NCBI RefSeq assembly: GCF_000613845.1
Contig: NZ_BAJT01000005.1
Coordinates: forward strand, 1-64,000
Source: Asaia astilbis JCM 15831
Lineage (GTDB): Bacteria; Pseudomonadota; Alphaproteobacteria; Acetobacterales; Acetobacteraceae
Reading direction: 5' to 3'
Length of the DNA stretch: 64,000 bases
Numbering within the stretch: the stretch's first letter is position 1; each line of letters opens with the position of its first letter. The position numbers and the translations under genes were made by a program. Of the stretch, positions 1 to 8,472 are shown piece after piece. The notes under the pieces are model-generated. The model was given only the letters and a program-made list of their open reading frames with translations, was not told the origin of the DNA and did not search any database.

Positions 1-194
1 CGCCGAATAACTTCATAACCCTCAAGATCTTCAAGCGTTAGCTCTGTAAGCGCCAGATCATAATCGTAGTGGCGGAGCATATCTATCGCTTCATGCCCAG
101 TGCGAGCATGGTCGACAGTAATACCGCCCTGTTTAAGGGTTTTGATCAGCGAAAGAGCCGTAGCTTGGTCGCTTTCCACAAGAAGGAGGCGCAT
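1..194 (-). CDS. ctrA: CtrA-like response regulator, N-terminal receiver fragment (cut by window edge)
   Basis: The visible 64 residues are the first two thirds of a receiver domain; the rest, including the expected winged-helix DNA-binding domain, lies left of position 1. The segments MRLLLVESDQATA and YDYDLALTEL...GYEVIR align without gaps with the start of CtrA, the alphaproteobacterial cell-cycle and flagellar master regulator. Two functional positions differ. Residue 51, the phospho-accepting Asp of CtrA, is Glu (codon GAG), and residue 8, one of the two Mg-binding acids, is Ser. The receiver therefore probably cannot be phosphorylated normally, and Glu51 resembles the constitutive D51E form studied in Caulobacter. 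Family assignment is good; orthology with CtrA rather than a paralogue needs the missing half. The ATG at 194 is the only good start. Confidence 0.7.
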   Translation of the reverse strand, partial: MRLLLVESDQATALSLIKTLKQGGITVDHARTGHEAIDMLRHYDYDLALTELTLEDLEGYEVIR

Positions 195-634
195 TTCATC
201 AATCTCCACGGTTGATAATCGTTTGGTACTACCTAAGGTTGCTATCAGCAAGCAAAATACTTTCTTTAAACGAAAACATTTCGCCCCTTCAGTAACGAGT
301 TTTTAACGTTTACAGCCTACAATTTTCTAACGACCTTTAGCTTTCGTATGCAAAAAAGCCCGATTTTTAGAAGAGGTTGGGAGTCAGATGGTTGGTTAAT
401 CTTCAAGTGGTAGGAATGTTCTGTTGACGTTTTTTAACGTGGAGAGCAGGGTCTTAAGCGCCACGCGGGATCGCTACGACACCGAATGCTCGCTTAGGTT
501 GTAATCTCCCCAGGTTCTCATAAGGCAAACATCAAAGAACGGAACACCTTAGAAAGTTCTTTTATAAAATGCGCCGATGTGGATTTTGTCCGTCAAGGAG
601 TCGGCATTATTTGACTATATGCAGAAATAAAAGA
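195..634. promoter_or_regulatory. Divergent intergenic region with CtrA-type TTAAC half-sites
   Basis: This AT-richer stretch separates the divergent ctrA-like and FliJ-like genes and holds no convincing gene. It has TTAAC at 303-307 and 434-438, plus TTGAC at 424-428, so the pair at 424-438 is close to the CtrA layout TTAA-N7-TTAAC but with six bases between the halves. CtrA commonly regulates its own and flagellar promoters. That makes an autoregulatory site plausible, but short AT-rich words occur by chance. Confidence 0.25.
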
Positions 635-1018
635 GTGAGCGTCGTGCGGATCAGAAGAAACACGAGGATACAGCGTTGGCACGAGCTACTTGACCGCGCG
701 CAGGCGCTGACGGCTGTTTTGCGCCGTGAGACCGGCGTGCGCATGGCACGCAGGAATGCCGAGGCTGAAATCGTTAGTGCCGAACGCGCTATTCTGGACT
801 CGAATGATGACGACCGAGCAGTCGAGGGATTCGTAAGCTGGTTGCCTGAGGCGCGTCGAGCCATCGATCGCGCGCGAAGCGCAGAACGCGAGGTTGCCAT
901 TGATGTCGCGGTTGCCTACCAGGCCTTCATTCTCGCTAGAAGCGCTGCAAAGCGCCCTGATGATAAGGAGACGCATCGCGAGAGCGGTGTAGGAGTGTGG
1001 CTTCCGGCGTCTGGTTGA
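635..1018 (+). CDS. FliJ-like coiled-coil protein (putative flagellar export chaperone)
   Basis: About 128 residues if translated from the GTG at 635; an upstream ATG at 569 lacks a ribosome site and adds an unlikely Cys-rich leader. The protein is rich in Arg, Ala and Glu, with long predicted helices and no membrane segment. The block FVSWLPEARRAIDRARSAER resembles the central part of alphaproteobacterial FliJ-like proteins, which bind the flagellar export ATPase FliI. The divergent ctrA-like neighbour fits, since CtrA controls flagellar genes. No other flagellar gene is visible, and the similarity is judged by eye in a low-complexity coiled coil. The name is therefore tentative. Confidence 0.35.
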   Translation: MSVVRIRRNTRIQRWHELLDRAQALTAVLRRETGVRMARRNAEAEIVSAERAILDSNDDDRAVEGFVSWLPEARRAIDRARSAEREVAIDVAVAYQAFILARSAAKRPDDKETHRESGVGVWLPASG

Positions 1019-1108
1019 GAAACTTGACGTCCAGCTTAAAGGACTGATCAGAAAAATTCCGTTTTGCGTCTTTTTATCTTCAGTCGGGTTAGCCTCATCG
1101 CGACCGTT

Positions 1109-1405
1109 TCAAAAAGCGTGCACGCTTTTAAGAACATCCCAAGAGAGGGTGCCTATAATGACGCAGACAACAGAGTGAGTACGATCTCTCACGAATGAGA
1201 GGAAGGTTTCCCCGTTTTCCGCGAAGAGGTCAGTTTTCACGTTAAGCACGGCACTGATCTCTCCTGCAGGGCACTTTGTGAGACTCTCTGCCGCGTGGCC
1301 GAGGAGATGATGCACCGCGCGTTCAACGGCAACAATGTGATCGTTCGGAGAAGACGTCTCTACAGAAAAGCGCTCTGAGATGGTGTCCCAGTCGACCTTC
1401 GTCAT
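1109..1405 (-). CDS. Hypothetical protein, about 98 aa
   Basis: This open frame encodes a small soluble protein from the ATG at 1405; an in-frame TTG at 1453 would add 16 residues. No ribosome-binding site is clear before either start. Two short hydrophobic stretches occur (around HHLLGHAAESL and HSVVCVIIGTL), but there is no signal peptide and no motif I recognise. It runs in the same direction as the secreted-protein gene upstream. It may be a real orphan gene or a chance ORF. No function is proposed. Confidence 0.3.
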   Translation of the reverse strand: MTKVDWDTISERFSVETSSPNDHIVAVERAVHHLLGHAAESLTKCPAGEISAVLNVKTDLFAENGETFLSFVRDRTHSVVCVIIGTLSWDVLKSVHAF

Positions 1406-1570
1406 GAAGACTGGCACGCCACCATCTGGTGTGTCGCGCTCAGCGCGACACAAGAGGCCACTCTGGCCAATGCTATAATGTCGGCTGGCGGAAGTGTGGA
1501 CGGATCCAATGAGATCTCAGAGGCCGGGGAGGGTGCGTCCATTGGTGGGCTTTGCTCTGTCACGGAACAC

Positions 1571-2065
1571 TCAATTCTGGCTTGGGGGCGTGCCCATGGC
1601 TTGCATTAGCGCCGTGACCTGATCTGGATGAGCATGAAAGAGCGAGATATTGGCAGGGTTGGCCGCCGGTAATCCAGGCGGGACGGGTTGCCCGTTGGTT
1701 GCGGCGAGCGTCATACCGAACGCCGTCATGCCCATCGTGAAGCTCTCTGGCGTGAAGCCGTGAGCATTCAGAATTTCAGGGACGCCCGGAGTGGATGCGA
1801 TCTGGGCAATCGTCTGCCTCAGGGTTAATCGAGTTGAATCGGGCGGCCGTATATTGGCCGCCTGAAGAGCCTGCAATGTTTGGGCCGCCCGATCCATGAA
1901 GTCCTGAGGAAGGGGATATTGAAGGCCAGCTTTCAAATCCTGTTGCATGGCCGGATTAAGGGCGGGTTGCTGCGTTTCCGGCTGTGTCTGAGCTCGGCTG
2001 GGTGTCGCGAGCAGGAAGATGCTGACACCGAGTGCGGTGATGTTGCAAAGAATTGAGCGACGCAT
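1571..2065 (-). CDS. Secreted/periplasmic hypothetical protein, Gln/Pro-rich
   Basis: About 164 residues, with a clear Sec signal: basic MRR, a hydrophobic core to about residue 22, and a likely cleavage after PSRA. The mature part is rich in Gln, Pro and Ala and mentions no known catalytic motif. The ATG at 2065 overlaps the stop of the aminopeptidase gene (TGATG), and a GGAG sits ten bases upstream. The alternative ATG at 2074 has that GGAG only one base away, so 2065 is preferred. Overlap implies co-translation with the aminopeptidase. I do not recognise the family. Confidence 0.6.
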   Translation of the reverse strand: MRRSILCNITALGVSIFLLATPSRAQTQPETQQPALNPAMQQDLKAGLQYPLPQDFMDRAAQTLQALQAANIRPPDSTRLTLRQTIAQIASTPGVPEILNAHGFTPESFTMGMTAFGMTLAATNGQPVPPGLPAANPANISLFHAHPDQVTALMQAMGTPPSQN

Positions 2066-3306
2066 CAGACCCATGCTCCTTTACGCATCAGCGGTATTTT
2101 TGTGCCATCTCGATAGGCGCCATCAAGATCGATCTTATCGGACCCGATCATCCAATCGATGTGAATCATGCTGCTATTGGCGCCGCGTGCTGCAAGGGCG
2201 TCCGGCGATGTTCCGTCGGTGTCAAGCATGCACTTCGTATAGGCTTGCCCGAGCGCAATATGGCTAGAGGCATTCTCATCGAAAAGCGTGTTGCGGAACA
2301 GGATGCCCGTATCGGAGATGGGAGAAGCATGTGGAACAAGGGCGACTTCACCCAGTCGTGCAGCGCCTTCGTCAGTATCGAGAATACGCCTCAGAGCATC
2401 TTCGCCTTTGCTCGCATGGGCTTCAACGATACGTCCCTCTGCGAAAGTCACGCGGATTTCGTCAATCAGCGTACCCTGATGAAAGAGGGGTTTCGTGCTG
2501 GCAACGTGACCGCTCACCCGGTGGCTATGCGGTGTTGTGAAGACTTCTTCCGTCGGGATGTTCGGATTGCACTCGATGCCGTTTGTCGTGTGTTCCGCAC
2601 CACCAGCCCAGGCATGCCCATCGGCCAGGCCGACATGCAGATCGGTGCCGGGGCCGCTGAAATGGAGGGAGTCGAAACGCCGTTCGTTCAGCATGGCGGC
2701 CTTGGCGTGCAAGGCGGCATTATGCTGTTTCCAGGCCAGAACCGGATCGGGCGTGTCAAGGCGGGACGATGCGAAGATTGCGTCCCAGAGCTTTGCCTGA
2801 GCCTGCTCGCCTGCAAGATCCGGAAACACCTGAGCTGCCCAGCTCGCTGTCGCGAAAGCGACGATCGTCCAGTTTGTGTCGAACCGGGTAATGATCTCCA
2901 TCGCCTCACGATTGGCGCGCGAGGCCGCTCTGCTGGCACGTGACACGCGTGTCGGATCCTGACCGTTGAGCAGGGTTGGATTGCCGCCAGTAATCGCAAG
3001 GCGTGCAGCACCTTCACGATAGGCGCGGGCAATTCCATCCGCCATCCATGACGCGCTCGTGTCGAGGCTGTCGTCTGTTGCAAAGCGATAGCGGGCGAGC
3101 GTCGCTTCGTCGTCACTATACTGCGTGGTGACCAGGCTCGCGCCTGCCTTGTAGGCGTGTTCGGTCAGGCGCCTCACCAATGGCACGGCCTCGAGCGGAG
3201 CCGATATGACCAGTTCCTGTCCGGCCTGCAGGTTGAGGCCGATCTTGACGGCAACCTCACCGAGCCTGTCCAGGCGTTCGGCGAAGGTGAGAGAGGCTCC
3301 AGACAT
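2065..3306 (-). CDS. M29-family metalloaminopeptidase (AmpS/PepS type)
   Basis: A 413-residue cytoplasmic exopeptidase that removes N-terminal residues from peptides. The fold is recognisable from LQAGQELVISAPLEAVPLVR near the N terminus, the Glu-rich metal-binding segment NIPTEEVFTTPH in the middle, the conserved ENASSHIALGQAYTKC near residue 345 and MIHIDWMIGS near the C terminus. These supply the Glu/His/Asp ligands for two metal ions in family M29. Length is normal for the family. The ATG at 3306 has GGAG eight bases upstream; a GTG one codon earlier is less likely. The downstream secreted-protein gene overlaps its stop. Confidence 0.9.
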   Translation of the reverse strand: MSGASLTFAERLDRLGEVAVKIGLNLQAGQELVISAPLEAVPLVRRLTEHAYKAGASLVTTQYSDDEATLARYRFATDDSLDTSASWMADGIARAYREGAARLAITGGNPTLLNGQDPTRVSRASRAASRANREAMEIITRFDTNWTIVAFATASWAAQVFPDLAGEQAQAKLWDAIFASSRLDTPDPVLAWKQHNAALHAKAAMLNERRFDSLHFSGPGTDLHVGLADGHAWAGGAEHTTNGIECNPNIPTEEVFTTPHSHRVSGHVASTKPLFHQGTLIDEIRVTFAEGRIVEAHASKGEDALRRILDTDEGAARLGEVALVPHASPISDTGILFRNTLFDENASSHIALGQAYTKCMLDTDGTSPDALAARGANSSMIHIDWMIGSDKIDLDGAYRDGTKIPLMRKGAWV

Positions 3307-3366
3307 CACGTTTCTCCAATAAGGCTACGCTGACTTTCTCGCACAGCAGAGGCGAGGGCAGGGGTC

Positions 3367-3651
3367 TTATTCGCCGAAAGTTTCGGCATGGTGAGCTCGC
3401 CGGGGCGCGCGGCGTGTTCTCTCCTGACGCGGAGCTCTGTCCTGGCTGGCAGAGGCAGTGTCGCGCAGGGCGGTGCGGATTTCCACTTCCAGCTCTCGGA
3501 TGCGTCGCTGGATGCTCTCCTTGAGGGAGGGGGAAGTATGCGGCTTCATGGTGGCCAGCGTTTCCTTCAGATCGCGCAACTGCTTCTGCTTTTCAGCGAG
3601 ATTGCGACGGATCGGTTGGTTGTCGGAAAGCTGTCCGGTGTGGGAACGCAT
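3367..3651 (-). CDS. Small coiled-coil hypothetical protein
   Basis: Ninety-four residues from the ATG at 3651, with a GAAGAGA ribosome site upstream; a TTG two codons earlier is possible. The first two thirds are strongly helical, with heptad-like spacing of Leu and Ile (AEKQKQLRDLKETLATMK, then IQRRIRELEVEI). The tail is basic and Arg-rich. There is no signal peptide or membrane segment. It lies between the aminopeptidase and hisC in the same direction. Family unknown. A DNA- or RNA-binding tail is possible but is only inference from charge. Confidence 0.5.
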   Translation of the reverse strand: MRSHTGQLSDNQPIRRNLAEKQKQLRDLKETLATMKPHTSPSLKESIQRRIRELEVEIRTALRDTASASQDRAPRQERTRRAPRRAHHAETFGE

Positions 3652-3805
3652 AATCAAGTCTCTTCTTCACTCTGGCTCCGAGCCAGAAATTGTCACGGCG
3701 CGGCACCCGGCGGAAGCGTACGTGCGCTACCGCGGGACCGTTCTTGTTAAAATCGAATGGGCGGGAGGCTGCCTCGCGATCAGCGCGGCGTTAGGCCCAT
3801 GGAGG

Positions 3806-4846
3806 TTAGCGCTCGATCAGTCGGTTCATCTCTTCGTCCGTCCCGATCGTGATGCGCAACCAGTCTCGAATACGAGGCGCACTGAGCTGGCGCACAATGA
3901 TATGGCGCTCTCGCAGTCCGGCCAGTAGAGCACCGGCCTCGTGAGCCGAATGGTGCACAAGAACAAAATTGGCACAGGAAGGCAGAATGTCAAAGCCCAA
4001 CCCGGCGAGGCGCTGCACAAATCGCTCACGCGTCGACATGACCTGGCTCGTTGTTTGTTTGAGCCAGGCTTCGTCTGCAATGGCTGCAGCGGCGCCAGTC
4101 TGGGCAAGTCGACTGAGTGGATAGGAGTTGAAGCTGTCTTTGACTCGCGCAAGCCCTTCGATGAGGTCGGGATGGCCGATGGCGTAGCCGACTCTCAGGC
4201 CTGCGAGGGCCCGTGACTTGGAGAGTGTCTGAACGACCAGCAGATTGTCATGCTCCTCGGTGAGGCGGATGGCTGACTCAGCGCCGAAATCGACATACGC
4301 CTCGTCGACGATAATCGTTCGGTCCGGTTGCAGTGTCGCCAGACGAGATAGCGCCTCGAGTGAGACGGCGTGGCCTGTATTCGCGTTGGGGTTGGCGATG
4401 GCGATTCCGCCGCAAGGCACGGCGTAGTCCTCTACGTCGATCTCGAAGCGGTCGTTCAGAGGAACTTCCTGATAAGTCTGTCCGAAGAGGCTGCAGTAAA
4501 CGGGGTAAAAACCGTAGCTGACATCTGCGAAAAGAAGCGGTGCCTCCGGGGCGATTAGAGCCCGAAACGCATGGGCGAGCACCTCGTCCGAACCGTTGCC
4601 AACGAAGACGCGGTCTTCCGTCGTCCCGTAAGTTGAGGCGATGATTTTTCTCAGTTCCAGTGCGGTCGGATCCGGGTACAGGCGCAGGCTGTCATCACAG
4701 GCGGTCTGCATGGCGGTAAGAGCGCGTGGACTCGGGCCATAGGGAAGTTCGTTCGTATTGAGCTTGAGAATGTCGCTGAACTGGGGTTGTTCGCCAGGGA
4801 TATAGGGATGCAGGCCCGCGACAAGGGGGTTCCAGAAACGGCTCAT
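3806..4846 (-). CDS. hisC: Histidinol-phosphate aminotransferase
   Basis: A 346-residue PLP enzyme of aminotransferase class I/II. It converts imidazole-acetol phosphate plus glutamate to histidinol phosphate in histidine synthesis, and many alphaproteobacterial forms also accept aromatic keto acids. Visible features are KLNTNELPYGPSP near the N terminus, the phosphate-binding GNGSDEVL, IIVDEAYVDF with the cofactor-contacting Asp and Tyr, and the Schiff-base Lys in TLSKSRALAGLRVGYAIG at about residues 208-225. The terminal RIRDWLRITIGTDEE carries the substrate-carboxylate Arg. The start overlaps the ankyrin gene's stop by four bases, so the two are probably translationally coupled. No other his gene is nearby. 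Confidence 0.92.
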   Translation of the reverse strand: MSRFWNPLVAGLHPYIPGEQPQFSDILKLNTNELPYGPSPRALTAMQTACDDSLRLYPDPTALELRKIIASTYGTTEDRVFVGNGSDEVLAHAFRALIAPEAPLLFADVSYGFYPVYCSLFGQTYQEVPLNDRFEIDVEDYAVPCGGIAIANPNANTGHAVSLEALSRLATLQPDRTIIVDEAYVDFGAESAIRLTEEHDNLLVVQTLSKSRALAGLRVGYAIGHPDLIEGLARVKDSFNSYPLSRLAQTGAAAAIADEAWLKQTTSQVMSTRERFVQRLAGLGFDILPSCANFVLVHHSAHEAGALLAGLRERHIIVRQLSAPRIRDWLRITIGTDEEMNRLIER

Positions 4847-5358
4847 CGATTGGGAGCTCCCTCGGAGGCGAAAAGATGGCTCTGGCCATGGGTCTCCGCG
4901 ATGTCCAGAACCGAGAGGCCTTCAACGTCACGCTGGTGTGGGTCGGCGCCTTGGCCTAACAGAAACCGCACCATGTCCTGTCGTCCGAACATGACGGCAA
5001 ACATGAGGGGCGTGCGGCCGAGATGGCTGGCGATGTCGAGTTTGGCTCCCGCACTCACCAGAAGCTCGGCAACCGCAAGGTGCCCCTTGAAAGCGACTCC
5101 TGACAGCGCAGTTGCCCCTTTTGCATCTTGCATGTTCGGATCGGCGCCGCGTTCGAGAAGAAGGCCGGTCGCGGGAAGAACGCCATTATAGGCGGCGACG
5201 ATCAGCGCCGTGTATCCACGGCTGTCCTGAGCGTCGACTTCCATGCCCGCATCGAGGAACTGCATCAGCATGTCCGTATCGCCCAGACGGGCGGCGTCGA
5301 TGAAGAGCGCAGTGATCTGTTCGGACGAAAAACTGCCTGCTGGCATCATCTCGGTCAT
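4843..5358 (-). CDS. Ankyrin-repeat protein
   Basis: About 171 residues from the ATG at 5358. Further in-frame ATGs at 5379 and 5385 and one at 5421 would add up to 21 residues, and none has a strong ribosome site. Four ankyrin repeats are visible: the units starting at DAARLGDTDML, SRGYTALIVAAYNG, AKGATALSGVAFKGH and HLGRTPLMFAVMFGRQ, each followed by LLxxGAD-like helix ends. No signal peptide is present, so it is a cytoplasmic protein-interaction module. It precedes hisC and overlaps its start by four bases. Similar small ankyrin proteins recur in acetic acid bacteria without a known partner. Confidence 0.85.
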   Translation of the reverse strand: MTEMMPAGSFSSEQITALFIDAARLGDTDMLMQFLDAGMEVDAQDSRGYTALIVAAYNGVLPATGLLLERGADPNMQDAKGATALSGVAFKGHLAVAELLVSAGAKLDIASHLGRTPLMFAVMFGRQDMVRFLLGQGADPHQRDVEGLSVLDIAETHGQSHLFASEGAPNR

Positions 5359-5421
5359 CTGTGAGCCTGAACCTGTCATAGTCATCAAATAATAGCTGAG
5401 CCGGGATCGGACCGAAAGCAT

Positions 5422-6195
5422 GGCACCCGTTTTTATTGCGTGCAGTCATGGGCATGCTCAGCGGGTCCGGCAGTTTATGTGCGTCTTTCCCGGCTCGGGA
5501 ACGCAAATCGGTGAGCCTTTACCTGCGGCAGAAATCTGGTTGTGGGAATCATTTTCGATGACCTCAACAACCTCCCAACTTGCGACGGCAGGCTATGGGC
5601 GCGTCGTGCGCGGGTCTGGGTCAATCGTGACTATGAAAGCGTCTCGACGCTCTTGGTGCGATCAAAATCAGAAATCCAGGCTCAAGGGCTTCATCGCGCA
5701 GCTAGATCAGCCGCCTGTCGTCGCGGAGGAATCTCTCAGGAAGGGACGATAACCGGCTGCGTTTTAAAAGGTTTGAGTATCGGAATGACCCCACCGCGTC
5801 GGGACGAATGGGGCAAATATCGCAAATTTTCGTGCAGTCGAGGAGTCGTGAAGTTTTTGGCTCTAGCACAATGTGGGCAATGGGCGTCTTATGCCCAACG
5901 CAATGTATTGCCGGGACGGTAGGTTTGAGTTTGGTGTCAATGCTGTCGGGATTTTGAGGCAATATGCGCGGGACACGCGGAACATCGTCTGATCGCAGAC
6001 GTATGGAAAAGGAGTTTGGCGATCACTGCCCATGGATTTCCATGTCGGTCTATTGTGGTCGTAAACCCTGCGTGGTCGCCTTCGCGAAAAGGATCCCTGA
6101 GGGGTTGTCTCAGACAGCAAACCGGTCTTGAACGTTGGTGTCTGTCCGACAGATGGTTATCCATCGCAGAGAGTTAATTCGGAGGTCGATTTTCG
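5422..6195. other. Long intergenic region upstream of tkt
   Basis: About 770 bases between divergent genes (ankyrin protein on minus, tkt on plus) with no ORF showing normal codon use. Short open frames exist on both strands, but they have no ribosome sites or recognisable products. Near the tkt end is the short inverted repeat TCTGTCCGACAGA at 6141-6153. A GGAGG ribosome site lies at 6181-6185. The tkt operon promoter must lie here, but I cannot place it confidently. A small RNA is possible; none was recognised. Confidence 0.4.
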
Positions 6196-8316
6196 ATGCG
6201 TTCTTTAAGCAACCCGTCCGCATTTGGTGCGGAAACCGGTGGAGCGGCCGGCGCCGGTGTCTCTGACATCGCCCAGCTGAGCATCAACACGATCCGCACC
6301 CTGTCGATGGATGGTGTGGAAAAGGCCGATTCAGGCCATCCGGGAACGGCGATGGCGCTGGCTCCTGTTATGTATGCCCTGTGGCAGAACGACCTTAAAT
6401 ATGATCCGGCTGATCCGATCTGGCCTGGTCGCGACCGCTTCGTGCTGTCCGTGGGCCATGCGTCGATGCTGCTTTATTCGACGATCTACCTCACCGGCAT
6501 CCGCGATGTCGTGAAGGACAAGGTTCTCGACACGCCGTCACTGACTCTTGAGGACCTCAAGCAGTTCCGTCAGGCGAACTCCAAGACCCCGGGTCACCCG
6601 GAGTACCGTCACACGGCTGGCATCGAGACCACAACCGGCCCGCTCGGTCAGGGCTGTGGCAACTCGGTCGGTATGGCGATGGCTGAGAAGTATCTCGCCG
6701 CCCATTACAACCGCCCTGGCTTCGATCTGTTTGACTATCACACCTATGTCTTCTGTGGTGATGGCGACATGATGGAAGGTGTGTCTTCCGAAGCTGCTTC
6801 GATGGCCGGCCATCTGGGTCTGGGTAACCTGATCTGGCTGTACGATTCCAACCAGATTTCGATCGAAGGCTCGACCGATCTGGCGTTCACCGAAAACGTT
6901 GCCGAGCGCTTCCGTGCCTATAAGTGGCACGTCGTGACGGTCAATGACGTGAACGATCTTGCTGCTGTCGGCAAGGCGCTCGAAGAAGCCCGCTCCGTCA
7001 AGGATCGTCCGAGCCTGATCGTTATGCATACGGTCATCGGTTACGGTGCGCCCAAGAAGGCTGGCAAGGCTTCGGCCCATGGCGAGCCTCTGGGTGAGGA
7101 AGAAATTGCTGGCGCCAAGAAGGCCTATAACTGGCCCTGGAGCGATGCTTTCCATGTACCTGAGGGTGTTCTGGAGCATTTCCAGGAAGGTCTCGGCAAG
7201 CGTGGTGCGGCCGCTCGTGCTGAATGGCATGCCCTGTTCGACCGCTACACAAACGAATATCCGAAGGAAGCCGCAGAACTGCGCGCGATCTTCGAACGTC
7301 GCCTGCCGGAAGGCTGGGACAAGGATATTCCGAAATGGGATGCCGATGCCAAGGGTGTCGCCTCGCGCGCCAGCTCGGGCAAGGCCATTAATGCTGTTGC
7401 CAAGAACATCCCCTGGATGATGGGTGGCTCGGCCGATCTTTCGCCGTCGACCAAGACGAATCTCACCTTTGAAGGCGCTGGCTCGTTCCAGCCGCCGCAA
7501 TGGGGTGGTTCCTATGCCGGTCGCAATGTCCATTTCGGCATTCGCGAACATGCAATGGGGTCGATTTGTAACGGTCTGGCGCTTGCCGGTCTCCGTACCT
7601 ATGGCTCGGGCTTCCTGATCTTCTCCGACTACATGAAGGCGCCGATCCGTCTGTCAGCTCTCATGGAGCTGCCGGTCATCTATATCTTCACCCATGACTC
7701 TATCGGTGTCGGTGAAGACGGTCCGACCCATCAGCCGATCGAGCAGCTTGCGCAGCTGCGCGCAACGCCGGGTATCATGACCATCCGCCCCGGCGACGCC
7801 AACGAAGTGTCGGAAGCATGGCGCACCCTGATCCCGCAGACGCATAAGCCTGCCGTGCTGATCCTCAGCCGTCAGAACCTGCCGACGCTGGATCGTAGCA
7901 AGTATGCCTGCGCATCAGGTGTCGCCAAGGGCGCCTATGTTCTTGCCAGCTGTGAAGGCAAGCCGGATGTCATTCTGATGGCTTCGGGTTCGGAAGTGTC
8001 TCTGGTGGTCGACGCCTATGAGAAGCTGACGGCAGAGGGCATCAAGGCCCGCGTGGTCTCCTTCCCGTCCTTCGATCTCTTCGAAGAGCAGGATCAGGCC
8101 TATCGCGACAGCGTACTGCCGCCGGACGTTAAAGGACGTGTGGCCGTCGAGCAGGCTGCAGCCTTCGGTTGGGATCGTTACACCGGCATCGGTGGCGCGA
8201 TCATCGCCATGAACAGCTTTGGTGCTTCGGCACCGCTCAAGAGCCTCCTCACCAAATTCGGCTTTACGCCGGAGAAGGTGTACGACGCCGCCCGCGAGCA
8301 GGCTGCTCGCAAGTAA
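6196..8316 (+). CDS. tkt: Transketolase
   Basis: A 706-residue thiamine-diphosphate enzyme that moves two-carbon ketol units between sugar phosphates in the non-oxidative pentose-phosphate pathway. Seen are the substrate-binding DSGHPGTAM, the ThDP/Mg motif opening with CGDGDMMEG and closing with DSNQISIEG (about residues 187-220), and the catalytic-region FGIREHAMG near residue 450. The transketolase C-terminal domain follows. Length is slightly above average because of about 25 Ala/Gly-rich residues at the N terminus. The ATG has GGAGG ten bases upstream. It leads the sugar cluster that continues with tal-pgi, gnd and zwf. Acetic acid bacteria lean on this pathway because they generally lack phosphofructokinase. 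Confidence 0.97.
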   Translation: MRSLSNPSAFGAETGGAAGAGVSDIAQLSINTIRTLSMDGVEKADSGHPGTAMALAPVMYALWQNDLKYDPADPIWPGRDRFVLSVGHASMLLYSTIYLTGIRDVVKDKVLDTPSLTLEDLKQFRQANSKTPGHPEYRHTAGIETTTGPLGQGCGNSVGMAMAEKYLAAHYNRPGFDLFDYHTYVFCGDGDMMEGVSSEAASMAGHLGLGNLIWLYDSNQISIEGSTDLAFTENVAERFRAYKWHVVTVNDVNDLAAVGKALEEARSVKDRPSLIVMHTVIGYGAPKKAGKASAHGEPLGEEEIAGAKKAYNWPWSDAFHVPEGVLEHFQEGLGKRGAAARAEWHALFDRYTNEYPKEAAELRAIFERRLPEGWDKDIPKWDADAKGVASRASSGKAINAVAKNIPWMMGGSADLSPSTKTNLTFEGAGSFQPPQWGGSYAGRNVHFGIREHAMGSICNGLALAGLRTYGSGFLIFSDYMKAPIRLSALMELPVIYIFTHDSIGVGEDGPTHQPIEQLAQLRATPGIMTIRPGDANEVSEAWRTLIPQTHKPAVLILSRQNLPTLDRSKYACASGVAKGAYVLASCEGKPDVILMASGSEVSLVVDAYEKLTAEGIKARVVSFPSFDLFEEQDQAYRDSVLPPDVKGRVAVEQAAAFGWDRYTGIGGAIIAMNSFGASAPLKSLLTKFGFTPEKVYDAAREQAARK

Positions 8317-8360
8317 GACAGACTACCGGGGCCTGATTGCCTCCCGGCGGTCAGGCTCCT

Positions 8361-8386
8361 GGGGGCCATAGCGTGCTTTGGCCCCC
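8361..8386 (+). terminator. GC-rich hairpin between tkt and tal-pgi
   Basis: GGGGGCCA at 8361-8368 pairs with TGGCCCCC at 8379-8386 around a ten-base loop, followed by only a short pyrimidine run (TCTT). It may attenuate or partially terminate transcription between tkt and tal-pgi, or protect the tkt message. The poor T-run argues against a full terminator. Confidence 0.4.
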
Positions 8387-8472
8387 TCTTATGAGGTCAG
8401 GGTCGGAAGGCCGACCTGAGCTGAGGCGGGTGTCCATAGGGAACCCGTCAGTGGGACAGACAGGAGTACGTC

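Noticed and set aside
2053..2943. A 296-codon plus-strand frame opposite the M29 aminopeptidase
   Set aside because: The minus strand has a full family match with a ribosome site; the plus frame has none of these.
5420..5922. Two overlapping plus-strand ORFs (110 and 126 codons) upstream of tkt
   Set aside because: Composition is unlike neighbouring genes, there is no ribosome site and no family similarity.
6538..7551. A 337-codon open frame on the minus strand within tkt, and similar long antisense frames in tal-pgi (8544-9440), zwf (12603-13352) and rsh (45088-45954)
   Set aside because: They mirror well-supported genes, arise from GC-biased third positions on the opposite strand, lack ribosome sites and encode no recognisable domain.
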